Part shown: one piece after another, positions 1-9,037 of the stretch | Layout of the letters: each line of letters starts with the position of its first letter | Numbering within the stretch: position 1 is the stretch's first letter | DNA from: Phocaeicola_A sp964444735 | GTDB taxonomy: Bacteria > Bacteroidota > Bacteroidia > Bacteroidales > Bacteroidaceae | Direction: 5' to 3' | NCBI GenBank assembly: GCA_964444735.1 | Contig: CAYUIJ010000017.1 | Location: 1 to 30,425 of the forward strand | Length of the DNA stretch: 30,425 bases | Program-made: the position numbers and the translations under genes | Notes under the pieces: generated by a model | Seen by the model: only the letters and a program-made list of their open reading frames with translations | Database searches by the model: none | Told to the model about the DNA's origin: nothing

Positions 1-203
1 TGTATGAACGTTTCCTCATCCCGGAAATGACCGGCAGGCCGATGCTGTTCGAGGTCTTCACCCACAGCAAGGACGAGAGCGACGCCCTGAAAGCTATTTT
101 GAATCTTAAGGCCAATATCATGGGCAAATCAATACAGATGGCCAGACAGATGATCGGAGAAAAAGGCGTGATTATAGCTAAGCATATTTTGCAGAAAGAA
201 TAA
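1..203 (+). CDS. Thiamine-diphosphate-dependent enzyme, C-terminal fragment (MenD/acetolactate synthase-like)
   Basis: The window opens inside this gene. The readable frame starts at base 3 and gives 66 residues ending in a TAA at 201-203. The segment reads like the last helix and strand of a thiamine-diphosphate (TPP) enzyme: a PMLFEVFT strand followed by KDESDAL, a pattern I associate with the MenD/acetolactate-synthase-like decarboxylases found in Bacteroides capsule loci. The TPP-binding motif and the pyrimidine domain lie outside the window, so the substrate cannot be read. In a polysaccharide locus such enzymes usually supply a modified sugar or a phosphonate or succinyl-type decoration, which is inference here. 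Its GC content is higher than that of the following capsule genes. The family call is moderate because only the tail is visible. Confidence 0.5.
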   Translation, partial: YERFLIPEMTGRPMLFEVFTHSKDESDALKAILNLKANIMGKSIQMARQMIGEKGVIIAKHILQKE

Positions 204-565
204 CGCGTTGATGTTGCCGTGCGGAGGGCGATCAATCGTGCAAACGGACGGCAAAATATCGAAAAGGAAACGTCACGAAAGCAATGAAAGCCGGGATTAT
301 TATGATGTCTCTTATAAACTGTTCTGACCAAAGGTGTGAAATCCGTATGTAAGCACTCAATAGCTTTTTAAGGTTATGTCAAGTAATGAAGAATTCCAGA
401 GCGTCTTTGATCTCTATGAGAAGACAGGGGAAATCACTTTGGTCACAAGCCAATGTTAATTTCAAAACTAATTATTTAACATAACTCAATTCAGGATACT
501 GTAAAGAGCTTTAATTAGAGGATATGCCCTAAATTGAGTGTTTACAATAGTTACAATATTAAAAA
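204..565. other. Gene-free leader of the epimerase gene
   Basis: This 362-base stretch holds no convincing gene. Two very short ATG frames occur: 283-351 (22 residues) and 376-459 (27 residues, beginning MSSNEEFQSV). The second has ordinary protein-like composition and may be the stump of a lost gene, but I recognise neither. An imperfect inverted repeat sits at 484-495 and 528-539 and is listed separately. No clear TAnnTTTG promoter was found. Confidence 0.4.
484..539. repeat. Inverted repeat upstream of the epimerase gene
   Basis: ACTCAATTCAGG at 484-495 and CCTAAATTGAGT at 528-539 are inverted copies with 11 of 12 positions matching and a 32-base spacer. The right arm ends 26 bases before the epimerase start codon. 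It could form a leader hairpin or be a protein-binding or recombination site. The ACTCAATT core recurs before two other genes of the locus (3190-3197 in inverse orientation and 6786-6793). Confidence 0.45.
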
Positions 566-1729
566 ATGAAGAAGATTCTTTTGGTTTTTGGCACTCGTCC
601 TGAAGCAATAAAAATGGCGCCTTTGGTAAAGGAACTTCAAAAACAATCAAATGATTTTGAAGTGTTTGTATGTGTAACAGGGCAGCATCGTGAAATGCTC
701 GACCAAGTGCTTCTGTTATTTGACATAAAACCAGATTATGATTTGAATATAATGAGGCAAGGGCAAGATTTGTATGATGTAACGGCACGTGTCTTGATTG
801 GTATGCGTGATGTCTTAAAAGACTGTTGTCCTGATATTGTATTGGTGCATGGCGATACAACTACTTCAGTAACCGCGGCTTTAGCCGCCTATTATCAACA
901 AATTCCAGTAGGGCACATAGAAGCCGGATTACGAACTCATGATATTTATAGTCCTTGGCCTGAAGAAATGAACCGACAACTAACCGGACGTATTACAACT
1001 TATCATTTTGCTCCGACTTTGTTGAGTAAACAAAATCTGCTGGATGAGGGGATAAAAGATGACTTTATTACCGTTACAGGGAATACTGTGATTGATGCCC
1101 TTTATATGACAGTTGATAAAATCAAGAAAAATAAAGAGTTGGATACTAAACTTCAAAAAAGGCTGACCGAATCGGGATATGATGCAATCCGATTGGATAA
1201 TGGCAGGAAGCTGATTTTGATTACGGGGCATCGTCGGGAAAACTTTGGAGATGGTTTTATTTCTATGTGCAAGGCAATAAAGACATTAGCTAAAAAATAT
1301 CCAAATATTGATTACGTTTATCCAATGCATTTAAATCCTAATGTCCGTTGTCCTATTCATGACGTGTTTGGAGAAGATTTGTCTAATTTGGGGAATATGT
1401 TTTTTATTGAACCTTTAGAATATTTTTCTTTTGTTTATTTAATGGAAAAATCCACCGCTATTTTGACGGATAGCGGAGGGATACAGGAAGAAGCTCCGGC
1501 ATTGGGTAAACCGGTTTTGGTAATGCGTGATACGACAGAGCGTCCGGAAGCACTTGAAGCTGGCACAGTTAAACTTGTAGGAACCGATTATGACAAAATA
1601 GTTTGTGAATTGTCAGAATTGATAGAGAATCAATCATCTTATGAGAAGATGAGCAGAGCTATAAATCCTTATGGTGACGGGAAATCTTGTGAACGTATAC
1701 TTTCTTTTCTTAATAGTAAAATGAAATGA
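566..1729 (+). CDS. wecB: UDP-N-acetylglucosamine 2-epimerase, non-hydrolysing
   Basis: This cytoplasmic enzyme interconverts UDP-GlcNAc and UDP-ManNAc, supplying an N-acetylmannosamine-type precursor for surface polysaccharide. The 387-residue protein has the usual length and carries the family signature throughout: the N-terminal GTRPEAIKMAPL, HGDTTT around residue 95, EAGLRT around 118, the EEMNR segment around 131, GHRREN around 213 and the C-terminal DSGGIQEEA with RPEA. These match the GT-B-like fold and the catalytic Asp, Glu and His positions known from Escherichia coli WecB. The start ATG follows an AT-rich leader without a ribosome-binding site, which is normal for Bacteroidales. 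Its stop overlaps the next gene's start by four bases (ATGA), indicating translational coupling with the glycosyltransferase. It could be named mnaA in other schemes; the enzyme family is near certain. Confidence 0.93.
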   Translation: MKKILLVFGTRPEAIKMAPLVKELQKQSNDFEVFVCVTGQHREMLDQVLLLFDIKPDYDLNIMRQGQDLYDVTARVLIGMRDVLKDCCPDIVLVHGDTTTSVTAALAAYYQQIPVGHIEAGLRTHDIYSPWPEEMNRQLTGRITTYHFAPTLLSKQNLLDEGIKDDFITVTGNTVIDALYMTVDKIKKNKELDTKLQKRLTESGYDAIRLDNGRKLILITGHRRENFGDGFISMCKAIKTLAKKYPNIDYVYPMHLNPNVRCPIHDVFGEDLSNLGNMFFIEPLEYFSFVYLMEKSTAILTDSGGIQEEAPALGKPVLVMRDTTERPEALEAGTVKLVGTDYDKIVCELSELIENQSSYEKMSRAINPYGDGKSCERILSFLNSKMK

Positions 1730-2565
1730 AATTCGCTTTAGTAACAACAGTCTATAATGAAGAATCAAATATTAGAAATTTTTTATCTTCATATTTGAAT
1801 CAGACAGTCTATGCTGACGAGTTTGTAATATTAGACGGAGGATCCACTGACAATACCGTACTCATACTAAAGGAATTTTCCAAGACATATCCGTTTCTAA
1901 ATATAAATATTATTGTAGATGAGAAATGTTCTAAAAAAGTATCCAAAGGGGCTATTGCTAAAGGAAGGAATATTGCGATATCAAATACATCTAAGTCAAG
2001 TGATTATATAGTTGTTACAGATGCCGGGTGCTTGTTGGAAAAAAGATGGTTTGAAGAAATAACAAAACCGTTTTATAAAGGAGCCGAATTAGTTTGTGGC
2101 TATTATTCCATATTAGTCGAGAATGATTTTGATCGGAAATATTCAAAAATATTTCTTCCTAAAAATGATAACTTTTTACCATCGTCTAGAAGCTTTGCCT
2201 TTAAAAAAGAATGTTGGGAAGCGGTTGGGGGATATCCAGAAGAAACGTATACAGCTGAAGATACTTTTTTTGATTTGAAATTGATTGATAAGAAATATAA
2301 AATGCTTAGAGCGCCTAAAGCTATTGTTTATTGGAAAATAGCAAAAGACGAAAATGATCTTAGAAAGAAAATATATGCGTATGGTTATGGAGAAGGAATG
2401 TTGCATTTGTATAAATCGCGTTATCTATTCAGATTATTCAGTTTGGTTATCCCTATTTATCCATTGATACATTCACAAGGATTAGCTTTGTGCTATAAAT
2501 TTTATTTTTATCAGGTACGGGGTTATTTGGCCGGATTATTATATTCATGTAAAAGAAAATCGTGA
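1726..2565 (+). CDS. Glycosyltransferase family 2
   Basis: A 279-residue GT-A fold glycosyltransferase that probably adds one sugar to the growing polysaccharide repeat unit at the inner membrane face. The N-terminus shows the GT2 hallmark TTVYNEESNI followed by FVILDGGSTDNT, which binds the nucleotide. A VTDAGC segment near residue 100 stands where the metal-binding DxD motif is expected, and ETYTAEDTFFD near 185 resembles the ED acceptor/base region. The C-terminal 60 residues are basic and hydrophobic and could lie on the membrane. The start overlaps the epimerase stop, so the two are one transcription unit. Donor and acceptor cannot be read. The 3' end is followed within about ten bases by the edge of an IS982 remnant, so this gene sits at an old insertion junction. 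Confidence 0.85.
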   Translation: MKFALVTTVYNEESNIRNFLSSYLNQTVYADEFVILDGGSTDNTVLILKEFSKTYPFLNINIIVDEKCSKKVSKGAIAKGRNIAISNTSKSSDYIVVTDAGCLLEKRWFEEITKPFYKGAELVCGYYSILVENDFDRKYSKIFLPKNDNFLPSSRSFAFKKECWEAVGGYPEETYTAEDTFFDLKLIDKKYKMLRAPKAIVYWKIAKDENDLRKKIYAYGYGEGMLHLYKSRYLFRLFSLVIPIYPLIHSQGLALCYKFYFYQVRGYLAGLLYSCKRKS

Positions 2566-2574
2566 TTAGAATGA

Positions 2575-3160
2575 CGTGAGTTCGAGAAAAGATTTTCAGT
2601 TGCCGGCCATTGACGAAACGCACATCAATGGCAGGCTTCTTTTCAAAAAAAGCAGTAAGCTGCAATTGCAGAAAGATCATCGGAAATGAATTTGCTATTC
2701 CCCCCCTGTCATTGATTATCAGGTGAAGTTTAAACCAAAGAACCATCACATGGAACATTTTCCATACCCGGCAAATCCGTCAAAAGGTCTTATGGGCAGT
2801 ATCCGTTGGCTACAGCAGATGCCTAAGGGATCCGAATCGGCAAAAACTGATCCCCATGCGGCCGTCCGGCCGGACTTTTTTGATAAAAACGGCCAGTGAA
2901 GGCAGCACCTCCTTTTCAAATTCCACAAAGCGGTTGTAGGACACACGTTTGGGGAACAGATGTACCAGATGTTTGCAGACATATTCCTGATAATGCTTGA
3001 AATATCTGGAACCACCCGAACAGGACAGGACAAGAATAACCATAATTCCTGCATCACTCATACGGTTCGGCTTGTTACGGCGGGGATGCATTCTGTCTTC
3101 AATCATACGTTTCCCAAATCATCTGCCGTACAATGAAGTCTCTGTAACCTTGAGCTCTGA
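2575..3160 (-). pseudogene. Decayed IS982-family transposase
   Basis: On the minus strand, fragments of an IS982-type transposase can be read in order but in different frames. From the 5' side: ELKVTETSLYGR (about 3125-3158), then IEDRMHPRRNKPNRMSDAG with GGSRYFKHYQEYVCKHL and FPKRVSYNRFVEFEKEVLP (about 2850-3106), then CSQRILPIRPFDGFAGYGKCSM, then FKLHLIINDRGG, and finally DLSAIAAYCFF followed by EKKPAIDVRFVNGRQLKIF (about 2590-2690). The order and wording fit the family, but there are at least three frame changes and the segment between the IIND motif and the SAIAAYC motif is missing. The element cannot be active. A C7 run at 2700-2706 lies at the deletion junction. Both terminal repeats are uncertain. 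Confidence 0.8.
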
Positions 3161-3227
3161 GAATATAGTGACAATCGGTTAAACATTATAATTGAGTATT
3201 ATAAATTTAATATCTTTATTGCAATCT

Positions 3228-4790
3228 ATGTCCCTAATTTTCAGAAAAATATTTATCTGCTTATACCCAAATCACGTTAAAATAGATATACTGCACAGTC
3301 TCGGGAAATATAAATTTTTGAAACTATTATTACTCTCTTTATTTACTGCACTGTATATAGATTTTTTTTCTTTAAATCATATCGGTGTACTGTTTTCTTA
3401 TTTTATTTTTTTTGCGTTATCTATCGGGATTTTTAAAAATATAATATTCTCTTTTAAATGGTTTATAATTATATTTTTTACCATACCAACTCTTCCTAGA
3501 AATATATTAGATGTTTATGACGCTCTTCTAGTAAAGAAGCTGACAGTTTATAATACTATATCATCAATGCCTTTTTTGGGAATAAGCATGATACAGTGGC
3601 TGACTATGTTTTTTCTTTTATCCTTTTTCATCTTAATAATAAAAAAGAGAATATTAATATCTACGAGATTATTCAACGTATCCTTTTTGCTTGTTCTTTA
3701 TCCTTTTATAACAACACTAATTTATACACTGTTAAATCCTGCTTCTTTTCTTTTTAGAGAGGTGATTACCACCATGCGTTTCCCTCTATATGTATTATTA
3801 GGATGTTTTTCTTTAGCATATATTATAGGGGTTAAAGGCCGGGATTTTTTATGTGATTTTTTAAGAGATATTTTTTTAATATCAGGATTAATAATGTGTT
3901 GTCGTATCCCGTTTTTTTTAATTATGAGCTTATATGAAAAAACGCCTTCATTGGATTTGGGGATATCAGCTACGCTTTGTTATGCAATTGTTTTTTCTTT
4001 AATTTCACTTAGAAATAGATTTGTTTTTAATGTGTTTTTAGTCCCTGTTTTTTTTATGTCTGTACTTACTCCTAGCCGAACACATATAGCTATGTTTATT
4101 TGTTGTTTTGTTTTGTATGTTATCCTTACTGGAGTTACTAAAAATTTATTCTTTAACATTATAAAAAGCGTTATTGCAGTATTATTTTTATTCTATATAA
4201 TGGCATTATTAAATGAAAGACTATATGACTTTTTCTTGTGGAAATTAGAGGATTTTACATTTGGGGGAGATGATGCCGGTGTGTCAGATTCTGGATTGGT
4301 AAGATTTTATGAATTTTTGAATATATTTGATCAATTGAAGGAAAATCCATGGGAACTTGTTATGGGAAGAGGATTATGCGGGTATTTTACTTTTGATTCG
4401 TATCCGTTACCATTTAGTTATGATCTGGATTTAAAGTCATATTCAGAATCTGAGTTATCGAGTGGCATATATTATCATCCTCATGTTTTTGTGAACCACT
4501 TGATTCTGAAATATGGTTTGGTCGGCCTATTTTGTTATCTTGGAGCAATTAGGAGCTTATTCAGAAAAGGCTTAAAATATCGTAAGCGTAACTTAGATTT
4601 CAAATATATTTATCTTGTTTATTTTAGCATATATATAGCAATTCCTTTAGTTTTTGATTTGTTTTTTAGAGGAGCTTATGCTATTGTATTTCCGTTTTTG
4701 ATGTATGTGCTACATACTATAAAACCGACTCTTTCTGTTCTTCCTAAAACTGACAGATTAAAAGGATTGTGCGTAAGCCCGTCAAATTAG
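3228..4790 (+). CDS. O-antigen polymerase/ligase-like membrane protein (Wzy type)
   Basis: A very hydrophobic protein of 520 residues from this start, with roughly eleven or twelve predicted membrane segments, encoded in strikingly AT-rich DNA. A large soluble loop around residues 340-420 contains GLVRFYEFLNIFDQLKENP, GRGLCGYF and HPHVFVNHLILKYGLVG, which is the arginine / G-x-G / histidine-asparagine-histidine layout of the Wzy and WaaL (PF04932-like) families. Its likely job is periplasmic polymerisation of undecaprenyl-linked repeat units. I chose the ATG at 3228 (MSLIFRK). The frame is open back to a TTG at 3192, which would add twelve residues. It begins just downstream of the IS982 remnant and may have lost its original leader. 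A ligase role cannot be excluded. Confidence 0.78.
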   Translation: MSLIFRKIFICLYPNHVKIDILHSLGKYKFLKLLLLSLFTALYIDFFSLNHIGVLFSYFIFFALSIGIFKNIIFSFKWFIIIFFTIPTLPRNILDVYDALLVKKLTVYNTISSMPFLGISMIQWLTMFFLLSFFILIIKKRILISTRLFNVSFLLVLYPFITTLIYTLLNPASFLFREVITTMRFPLYVLLGCFSLAYIIGVKGRDFLCDFLRDIFLISGLIMCCRIPFFLIMSLYEKTPSLDLGISATLCYAIVFSLISLRNRFVFNVFLVPVFFMSVLTPSRTHIAMFICCFVLYVILTGVTKNLFFNIIKSVIAVLFLFYIMALLNERLYDFFLWKLEDFTFGGDDAGVSDSGLVRFYEFLNIFDQLKENPWELVMGRGLCGYFTFDSYPLPFSYDLDLKSYSESELSSGIYYHPHVFVNHLILKYGLVGLFCYLGAIRSLFRKGLKYRKRNLDFKYIYLVYFSIYIAIPLVFDLFFRGAYAIVFPFLMYVLHTIKPTLSVLPKTDRLKGLCVSPSN

Positions 4791-4800
4791 GGATCAAAAA

Positions 4801-5438
4801 ATGAAATATCTGTCTTCGCTGCGAACTAAAATTTACAAATTATGCCAGGCAGTGAGGGCGAGGTTCGTGAAGGCCCGGATGGGGGGGAGGGTGACGACAA
4901 GAGGACTGATGTGTTCCTTGACAATAAGAACCGTCTCTTCCGTTATGAAATGGAGTACGACAGGGAGATGAGTCCCGATGTGGAGCGTACCCGGCGACAG
5001 CAGGATTTGCCGGCCATGGAGGCGATGATAAATCTGCGGGCGAATCTTTTGCAGGAGTCGAAAAGCGGGGGGGGGGGAGGAGGAGCAGAAAAGTTGTTAT
5101 ATGCGGAAAGCCTTGAATTATCTTCACAAGTTCTGGAAGGAAGCCTTCACTTATTATAAAGGACGGCCGTTATCCGGTCTCGAACAATCAGTCTTGCGGA
5201 CGGGCGGTGCGTTCCTTTACTGCAAAACGGAAGAACTCCCTGCACTTCGGAAGCAACGGTGCGGAGACTGCCGCCGTATATCAAAGCATTCAGCACGGTG
5301 AAGCTGCAAAGCAGGTCCGCATGGAAATATCCTGGCAAATTTTTACCGGAAATTTTTACGGTTGCAGAGATTTTTTGAGTATGGCACCGCAAAATATAGA
5401 CTTGGCCGTATGCCAACAGTTAAAAATCAATCGAATAT
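4801..5438 (+). pseudogene. Decayed IS66-family transposase, C-terminal part
   Basis: Two frames together give the end of an IS66 TnpC-type transposase. The first (about 4890-5065) reads FLDNKNRLFRYEMEYDREM, SPDVERTRRQQDLPAMEAM; after an 11-base G run (5067-5077) the frame changes and reads KALNYLHKFWKEAFTYYK, then RSFTAKRKNSLHFGSNGAE and GNFYGCRDFLSMAPQNI. The second part matches the family's C-terminal region that carries the last catalytic acid, but the expected DNN motif is altered to SNNQS and the frame shifts again near 5205. The upstream two thirds are absent. Another frame starting at 4801 encodes MKYLSSLRTKIYKLC and continues for 56 codons; it may be the stump of an unrelated capsule gene fused to the IS. 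Confidence 0.8.
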
Positions 5439-5581
5439 AGAAACTGTTTTGATTTTATTTTAGCTTTCTTCTGAAGTGTCAATTAAGGTTTCCAGCAGTC
5501 ATGTCTTTACATTTTATAATAACGGTAATTGGGGGATAGACAAACATTTTCTTAATAATAATGCATTAATGAATATTGCAA

Positions 5582-6715
5582 ATGAGGATTGGAGTCGTTA
5601 CATTTTGGTGGACTAATGATAATTATGGGCAGTTGTTACAGGCATACGGCTTGCAGACGGTGTTGAGAGAAATGGGACATGATCCCTTTATAATAAAGTA
5701 TGATAGAAGAAGTGATGTAGACCATTCATTGAAAGCGAGAATACACATTTTAAAAGATATATTACTATTGCGATGCAGTATAAAGAAAATTATTAATCGA
5801 AAAATTGAATTTGCAGAAGATGATTTGCGAAACTTTTCAATGTTTCGTGATCGATATTTAAACTTTTCTAAATTATATACCACATATGAAGAACTAAAAA
5901 CGGATCCTCCTTTAGCTGATGTATATATAGTTGGTAGTGATCAAGTATGGCATTTTCCATCAAAATCGTTTTATAAATTAAAAAATTGGGCAAATGTTTA
6001 TTTTCTTAATTTTGGTTCAGAGAGTATAAAACGGATGTCATATGCCGCTTCTTTTTCTTTAAATGATATTTCAACTGATTTTTGTAAATTTATTACTCCG
6101 TTACTGAAACGCTTTTCGTTGGTTACAGTAAGGGAAACATCTGGAATCCCAATTTGTGAGAAATGTCTGGTCAAGTCACCTTTACTGGCTCTTGATCCTA
6201 CTTTATTATTAACTTCTGGTCAATGGAAAAGTTTGGCATTAGATATATCATATCCTAGTAATATGTTACTATGCTATTTACTAGGTAATCAGTGTGCTGT
6301 TTCTATTGGTGAGATATATAATTTTTCATTAAAATATGATTGGAATATAAAATATATAGCCAGCCAGGGACATAAGGCTACATGTGATGCCATTACTCCA
6401 TCTATAGAAGAATTTCTGTCATTGATTAGTTCAGCCAAATTTGTTATCACAAATTCTTTTCATGGTACAGTCTTTTCTATAATATTTAATGTCCCCTTTT
6501 CAGTAATTCCTTTATGCGGAGAATTTCAATGCATGAATGATCGAATTTTTACTTTGTTAAAGATATTTCGATTGGAAGATAGGATTTATTCAACTACAAA
6601 AGATTTCTACAATCAATTGCAGATGAATATTAATTGGGAGTCAGTAAACAGTATCTTGTCAGATCGTAGAAAAGAAATGTTGGATTTATTAAATTCTCAT
6701 ATTAATATAACGTGA
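5582..6715 (+). CDS. Polysaccharide pyruvyl transferase family protein
   Basis: A 377-residue cytoplasmic enzyme of the PF04230 family, which transfers a pyruvyl ketal (or a related group) from phosphoenolpyruvate onto a sugar of the repeat unit. The N-terminus MRIGVVTFWWTNDNYGQLL has the family glycine/asparagine motif, VGSDQVWH near residue 120 is the classic second motif, and ITNSFHGTVFSI near residue 295 is the conserved C-terminal active-site histidine segment. The frame is open two codons further to a TTG, but the ATG at 5582 gives the standard start. The DNA is AT-rich like its capsule neighbours. The stop codon lies inside a short repeated sequence (6711-6728), so the last few residues may have been replaced during a recombination event. 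The chemical substrate is not readable. Confidence 0.85.
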   Translation: MRIGVVTFWWTNDNYGQLLQAYGLQTVLREMGHDPFIIKYDRRSDVDHSLKARIHILKDILLLRCSIKKIINRKIEFAEDDLRNFSMFRDRYLNFSKLYTTYEELKTDPPLADVYIVGSDQVWHFPSKSFYKLKNWANVYFLNFGSESIKRMSYAASFSLNDISTDFCKFITPLLKRFSLVTVRETSGIPICEKCLVKSPLLALDPTLLLTSGQWKSLALDISYPSNMLLCYLLGNQCAVSIGEIYNFSLKYDWNIKYIASQGHKATCDAITPSIEEFLSLISSAKFVITNSFHGTVFSIIFNVPFSVIPLCGEFQCMNDRIFTLLKIFRLEDRIYSTTKDFYNQLQMNINWESVNSILSDRRKEMLDLLNSHINIT

Positions 6716-6728
6716 GTCTGATATAAGC
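6711..6728. repeat. 18-base repeat, copy 1
   Basis: CGTGAGTCTGATATAAGC at 6711-6728 recurs at 27866-27883 with one mismatch. It contains the stop codon of the pyruvyl transferase gene. A shorter relative (ACGTGAGTTCGAG, 2574-2586) sits at the outer end of the IS982 remnant, so these may be terminal sequences left behind by insertion elements. That link is inference. Confidence 0.45.
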
Positions 6729-6809
6729 AGACAAATATATTTCCAGAAAATAGGACCATAGCAATAAAGATATTAAACTTATAGTACTCAATTATAATAT
6801 TTTATAATT
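6716..6809. other. Short AT-rich spacer before the GT4 gene
   Basis: This spacer contains TACTCAATTATAAT (6785-6798), which is the exact inverse complement of ATTATAATTGAGTA at 3185-3198 in front of the polymerase gene. Both copies lie shortly before a start codon. No canonical promoter was recognised. Confidence 0.35.
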
Positions 6810-7934
6810 ATGAAAGTATTATTTCAATCACGTAGGACTCTATTTACTGCTCCTGGAGGAGATACAACACAAGTCTTAAAAACAAGGGAATTTTTAGAGA
6901 AGCTAGGGGTATCTGTAGATGTTAGTATTGAACTACAACCTGATGTGTCTGGTTATGATATTATACATGTTTTTAACCTAATGAGACCTCAAGATTTGTA
7001 TTTGCAGGTGGAAAATGCAAAAAAATACGGGAAAAAAGTAGCTTTATCGACAATTTATGGTCCTTATACTGAGTATGAGAAGAAGGCTCGCGGCGGATTT
7101 TTACAATTTATAAATAAATTCTTATCAATAACTCAAATAGAATATTTGAAAGTGTTGGCTAGAGCTGTATTGAATCAAGAGTTTAGTAAAGGTACCCTAT
7201 TGTATTTGCTACATGGCCATAAAAAATTACAACAAAAGATAATTCGAATGGCAGACGTGTTTTTACCAAATTCTGAATCAGAAATGGAAAGAGTTATTTT
7301 TGATTTTAATATAAAAAAATGCAATTATATATCAGTTCCTAATGCCGTTGATGTTGATAAATTTAACTATGATTCAGTTTCGGTAAATGATGATATAAAT
7401 CGTTTTAAAGATTGTGTTTTGTGTGTATCTAGAATAGAAGGACGTAAAAATCAATTAAATGTGATAAAAGCTATAAAAGGCCTTCCTTATAAGTTTGTAT
7501 TTATAGGTCAGGCCGGAGCGAATTTTAAAAAGTATTATGAAAAATGTAAGAAAATAGCGGGGGATAATGTTTTTTTCTTAGGCCGGATAGAACACGAACA
7601 ATTACCTCAATTTTATAAAGTAGCAAAAGTTCATGTATTGGCATCCTGGATGGAAACGCCTGGACTTTCTTCATTAGAGGCTGGAGTGATGAAAACCAAT
7701 ATAGTTGTAACTAAAAAAGGAGACACCTTTGATTACTTTAAAGATTATGCCTTTTATTGCGAACCAGATAATCTGGATTCAATAAGGAATGCTATTATAC
7801 AAGCTTTTGAAACTCCTTATGATATTTCTTTAAAAAAGCATATTTGTGAAAATTTCAAGTGGGAAAATACAGCAGAAGCAACTTTAAAAGGATATAAGAC
7901 AATATATGACTATCCGCATAATGTCCGTTTATAA
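6810..7934 (+). CDS. Glycosyltransferase family 4
   Basis: A 374-residue GT-B fold glycosyltransferase. The N-terminal half starts with MKVLFQSRRTLF and a GGDTTQVLKTREFL segment typical of the acceptor-binding domain. The donor-binding half begins near residue 195 with VLCVSRIEGRKNQ, continues with FIGQAG and FFLGRIEHEQLPQFY, and ends with ETPGLSSLEAG, the EX7E motif that contacts the nucleotide sugar. It most likely adds one residue to the polysaccharide repeat at the cytoplasmic side of the membrane. The length is normal and the frame is intact. It is followed directly by the remains of an IS1595 transposase on the opposite strand, so the operon continuity downstream is doubtful. Confidence 0.87.
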   Translation: MKVLFQSRRTLFTAPGGDTTQVLKTREFLEKLGVSVDVSIELQPDVSGYDIIHVFNLMRPQDLYLQVENAKKYGKKVALSTIYGPYTEYEKKARGGFLQFINKFLSITQIEYLKVLARAVLNQEFSKGTLLYLLHGHKKLQQKIIRMADVFLPNSESEMERVIFDFNIKKCNYISVPNAVDVDKFNYDSVSVNDDINRFKDCVLCVSRIEGRKNQLNVIKAIKGLPYKFVFIGQAGANFKKYYEKCKKIAGDNVFFLGRIEHEQLPQFYKVAKVHVLASWMETPGLSSLEAGVMKTNIVVTKKGDTFDYFKDYAFYCEPDNLDSIRNAIIQAFETPYDISLKKHICENFKWENTAEATLKGYKTIYDYPHNVRL

Positions 7935-7974
7935 GTTCTCGATCTAAAATCGGTGTTATAGGTGATAGCATTGT

Positions 7975-8593
7975 AAATGAATGGCCGCAAGCTGCCAATC
8001 GGTAAATTCTATGTTTGAACTCCGCCCTATACGTACATGCGAAAAGTTCGAGTCTGTCAAAGAGCTTGAAATCGAAATGCCTTCCGTTAAACTTATAGCA
8101 AGACTCGTTGAGGTACAACTGAAGGAATTCGGCTTTTATGTCATTGTACGTGTCCGGTATGTTTTCTTGGCGTTGCTGACGGCAATGTGCATCCAAGGCA
8201 GGACTTTCTTGACATTCTTTTTGCCGTCCGTAACGATGGCATGACGGGAGTTCGCCGCCCCAATTGATGCTGGATTTACTTAGCGGAGACGGCACGTTTG
8301 GTCTCCGTCAGAAGGAACATTGCAGCAAACCAGTCACGCAAAGGCGGGTGGCTGTCTTGCATGACCGTATCGGAGCGGAGACGCATCTCATGTTTACAGT
8401 CCATGCAGGTCCAATACTTGTGACCCGGATTCCGACTCAGACGTAAACCGCCGCATTCGCTACAGAACAAGCCGTGATGTTTACGAAAACGGTACAGGGC
8501 ATCCTCACAAGATGCCTCATCAGGATATTGACGGTAAAAATCAAGCGGTTCATAATTTATGGTTTTATTATCTTTATATCTTACGTGCCGCAT
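7975..8593 (-). pseudogene. Decayed IS1595-family transposase with internal deletion
   Basis: On the minus strand the N-terminal 105 residues (8276-8593) are intact and typical of IS1595 proteins: YRQYPDEASCEDALYRFR, then a zinc-ribbon with CSEC and CMDC, then SDTVMQDSHPPLRDWFAAM. The frame ends at a stop just after AVSAK. A second frame (about 7975-8270) gives INWGGELPSCHR and then EFLQLYLNESCYKFNGRHF with LFDRLELFACTYRAEFKHR, the C-terminal signature of the family. The central DDE catalytic region is missing, so about one third of the usual 300-residue protein remains absent and the element is dead. It lies opposite in direction to the capsule genes. Confidence 0.83.
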
Positions 8594-8609
8594 TATATGA
8601 AACGATAGT

Positions 8610-9014
8610 CAATGGAAGATAAATATGGAATCAAAATCCGTTGTTCCGTCTGTTGGTCTCATGCGCGTCACTATTTCGTGGATGCATTCATTTCAGATAA
8701 ACGGGTGAAGAGAGTTGTAGAACTGACGAACTATTTGTTCTATATAGAAATGGCATCTAAAAACCTGTAATCATGCGTCTGGACAAAGGTTGGCATTCTG
8801 GTTATTCCTCACCGATGGCAGAATTGAAACGCATGACATCTCCATTGAAAGACACTTCAGGCATATCGCTAACGGCAGAAGAAAATAGTTGCATACCGGT
8901 AGTCATGATGCCGCACAAAATTCAGCTTTCATGTATTCTTTGTATGAAAGTTGCAAAATGAATAATCTTAATTCTGGATTGTATATTGATCAAATATATA
9001 TATGGCGTAACTGA
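8610..9014 (+). pseudogene. Second decayed IS66-family transposase fragment
   Basis: Three short frames in sequence match an IS66 TnpC protein. About 8640-8755 reads CWSHARHYFVDAFISDKRV and LTNYLFYIE, the region around the second catalytic acid. About 8815-9011 reads DGRIETHDISIERHFRHIA, a stop, then GSHDAAQNSAFMYSLYESC and KMNNLN, the C-terminal region containing the ERxxR-type motif. Roughly one hundred codons between them are missing and stop codons interrupt the frame. It differs in sequence from the IS66 remnant at 4.8-5.4 kb, so it derives from a different element. Confidence 0.75.
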
Positions 9015-9037
9015 TTAATAAACAGAAGCTACGCTGT

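Noticed and set aside
3185..6798. A 3.6-kb invertible segment flanked by 14-base inverted repeats
   Set aside because: The repeats are short and AT-rich, no recombinase gene is near, and the enclosed genes read in one direction with the locus; kept only as a motif observation.
8773..8961. 62-codon plus-strand frame as a separate small gene
   Set aside because: A neighbouring frame over the same bases gives IS66 C-terminal motifs, so the region is transposase debris.
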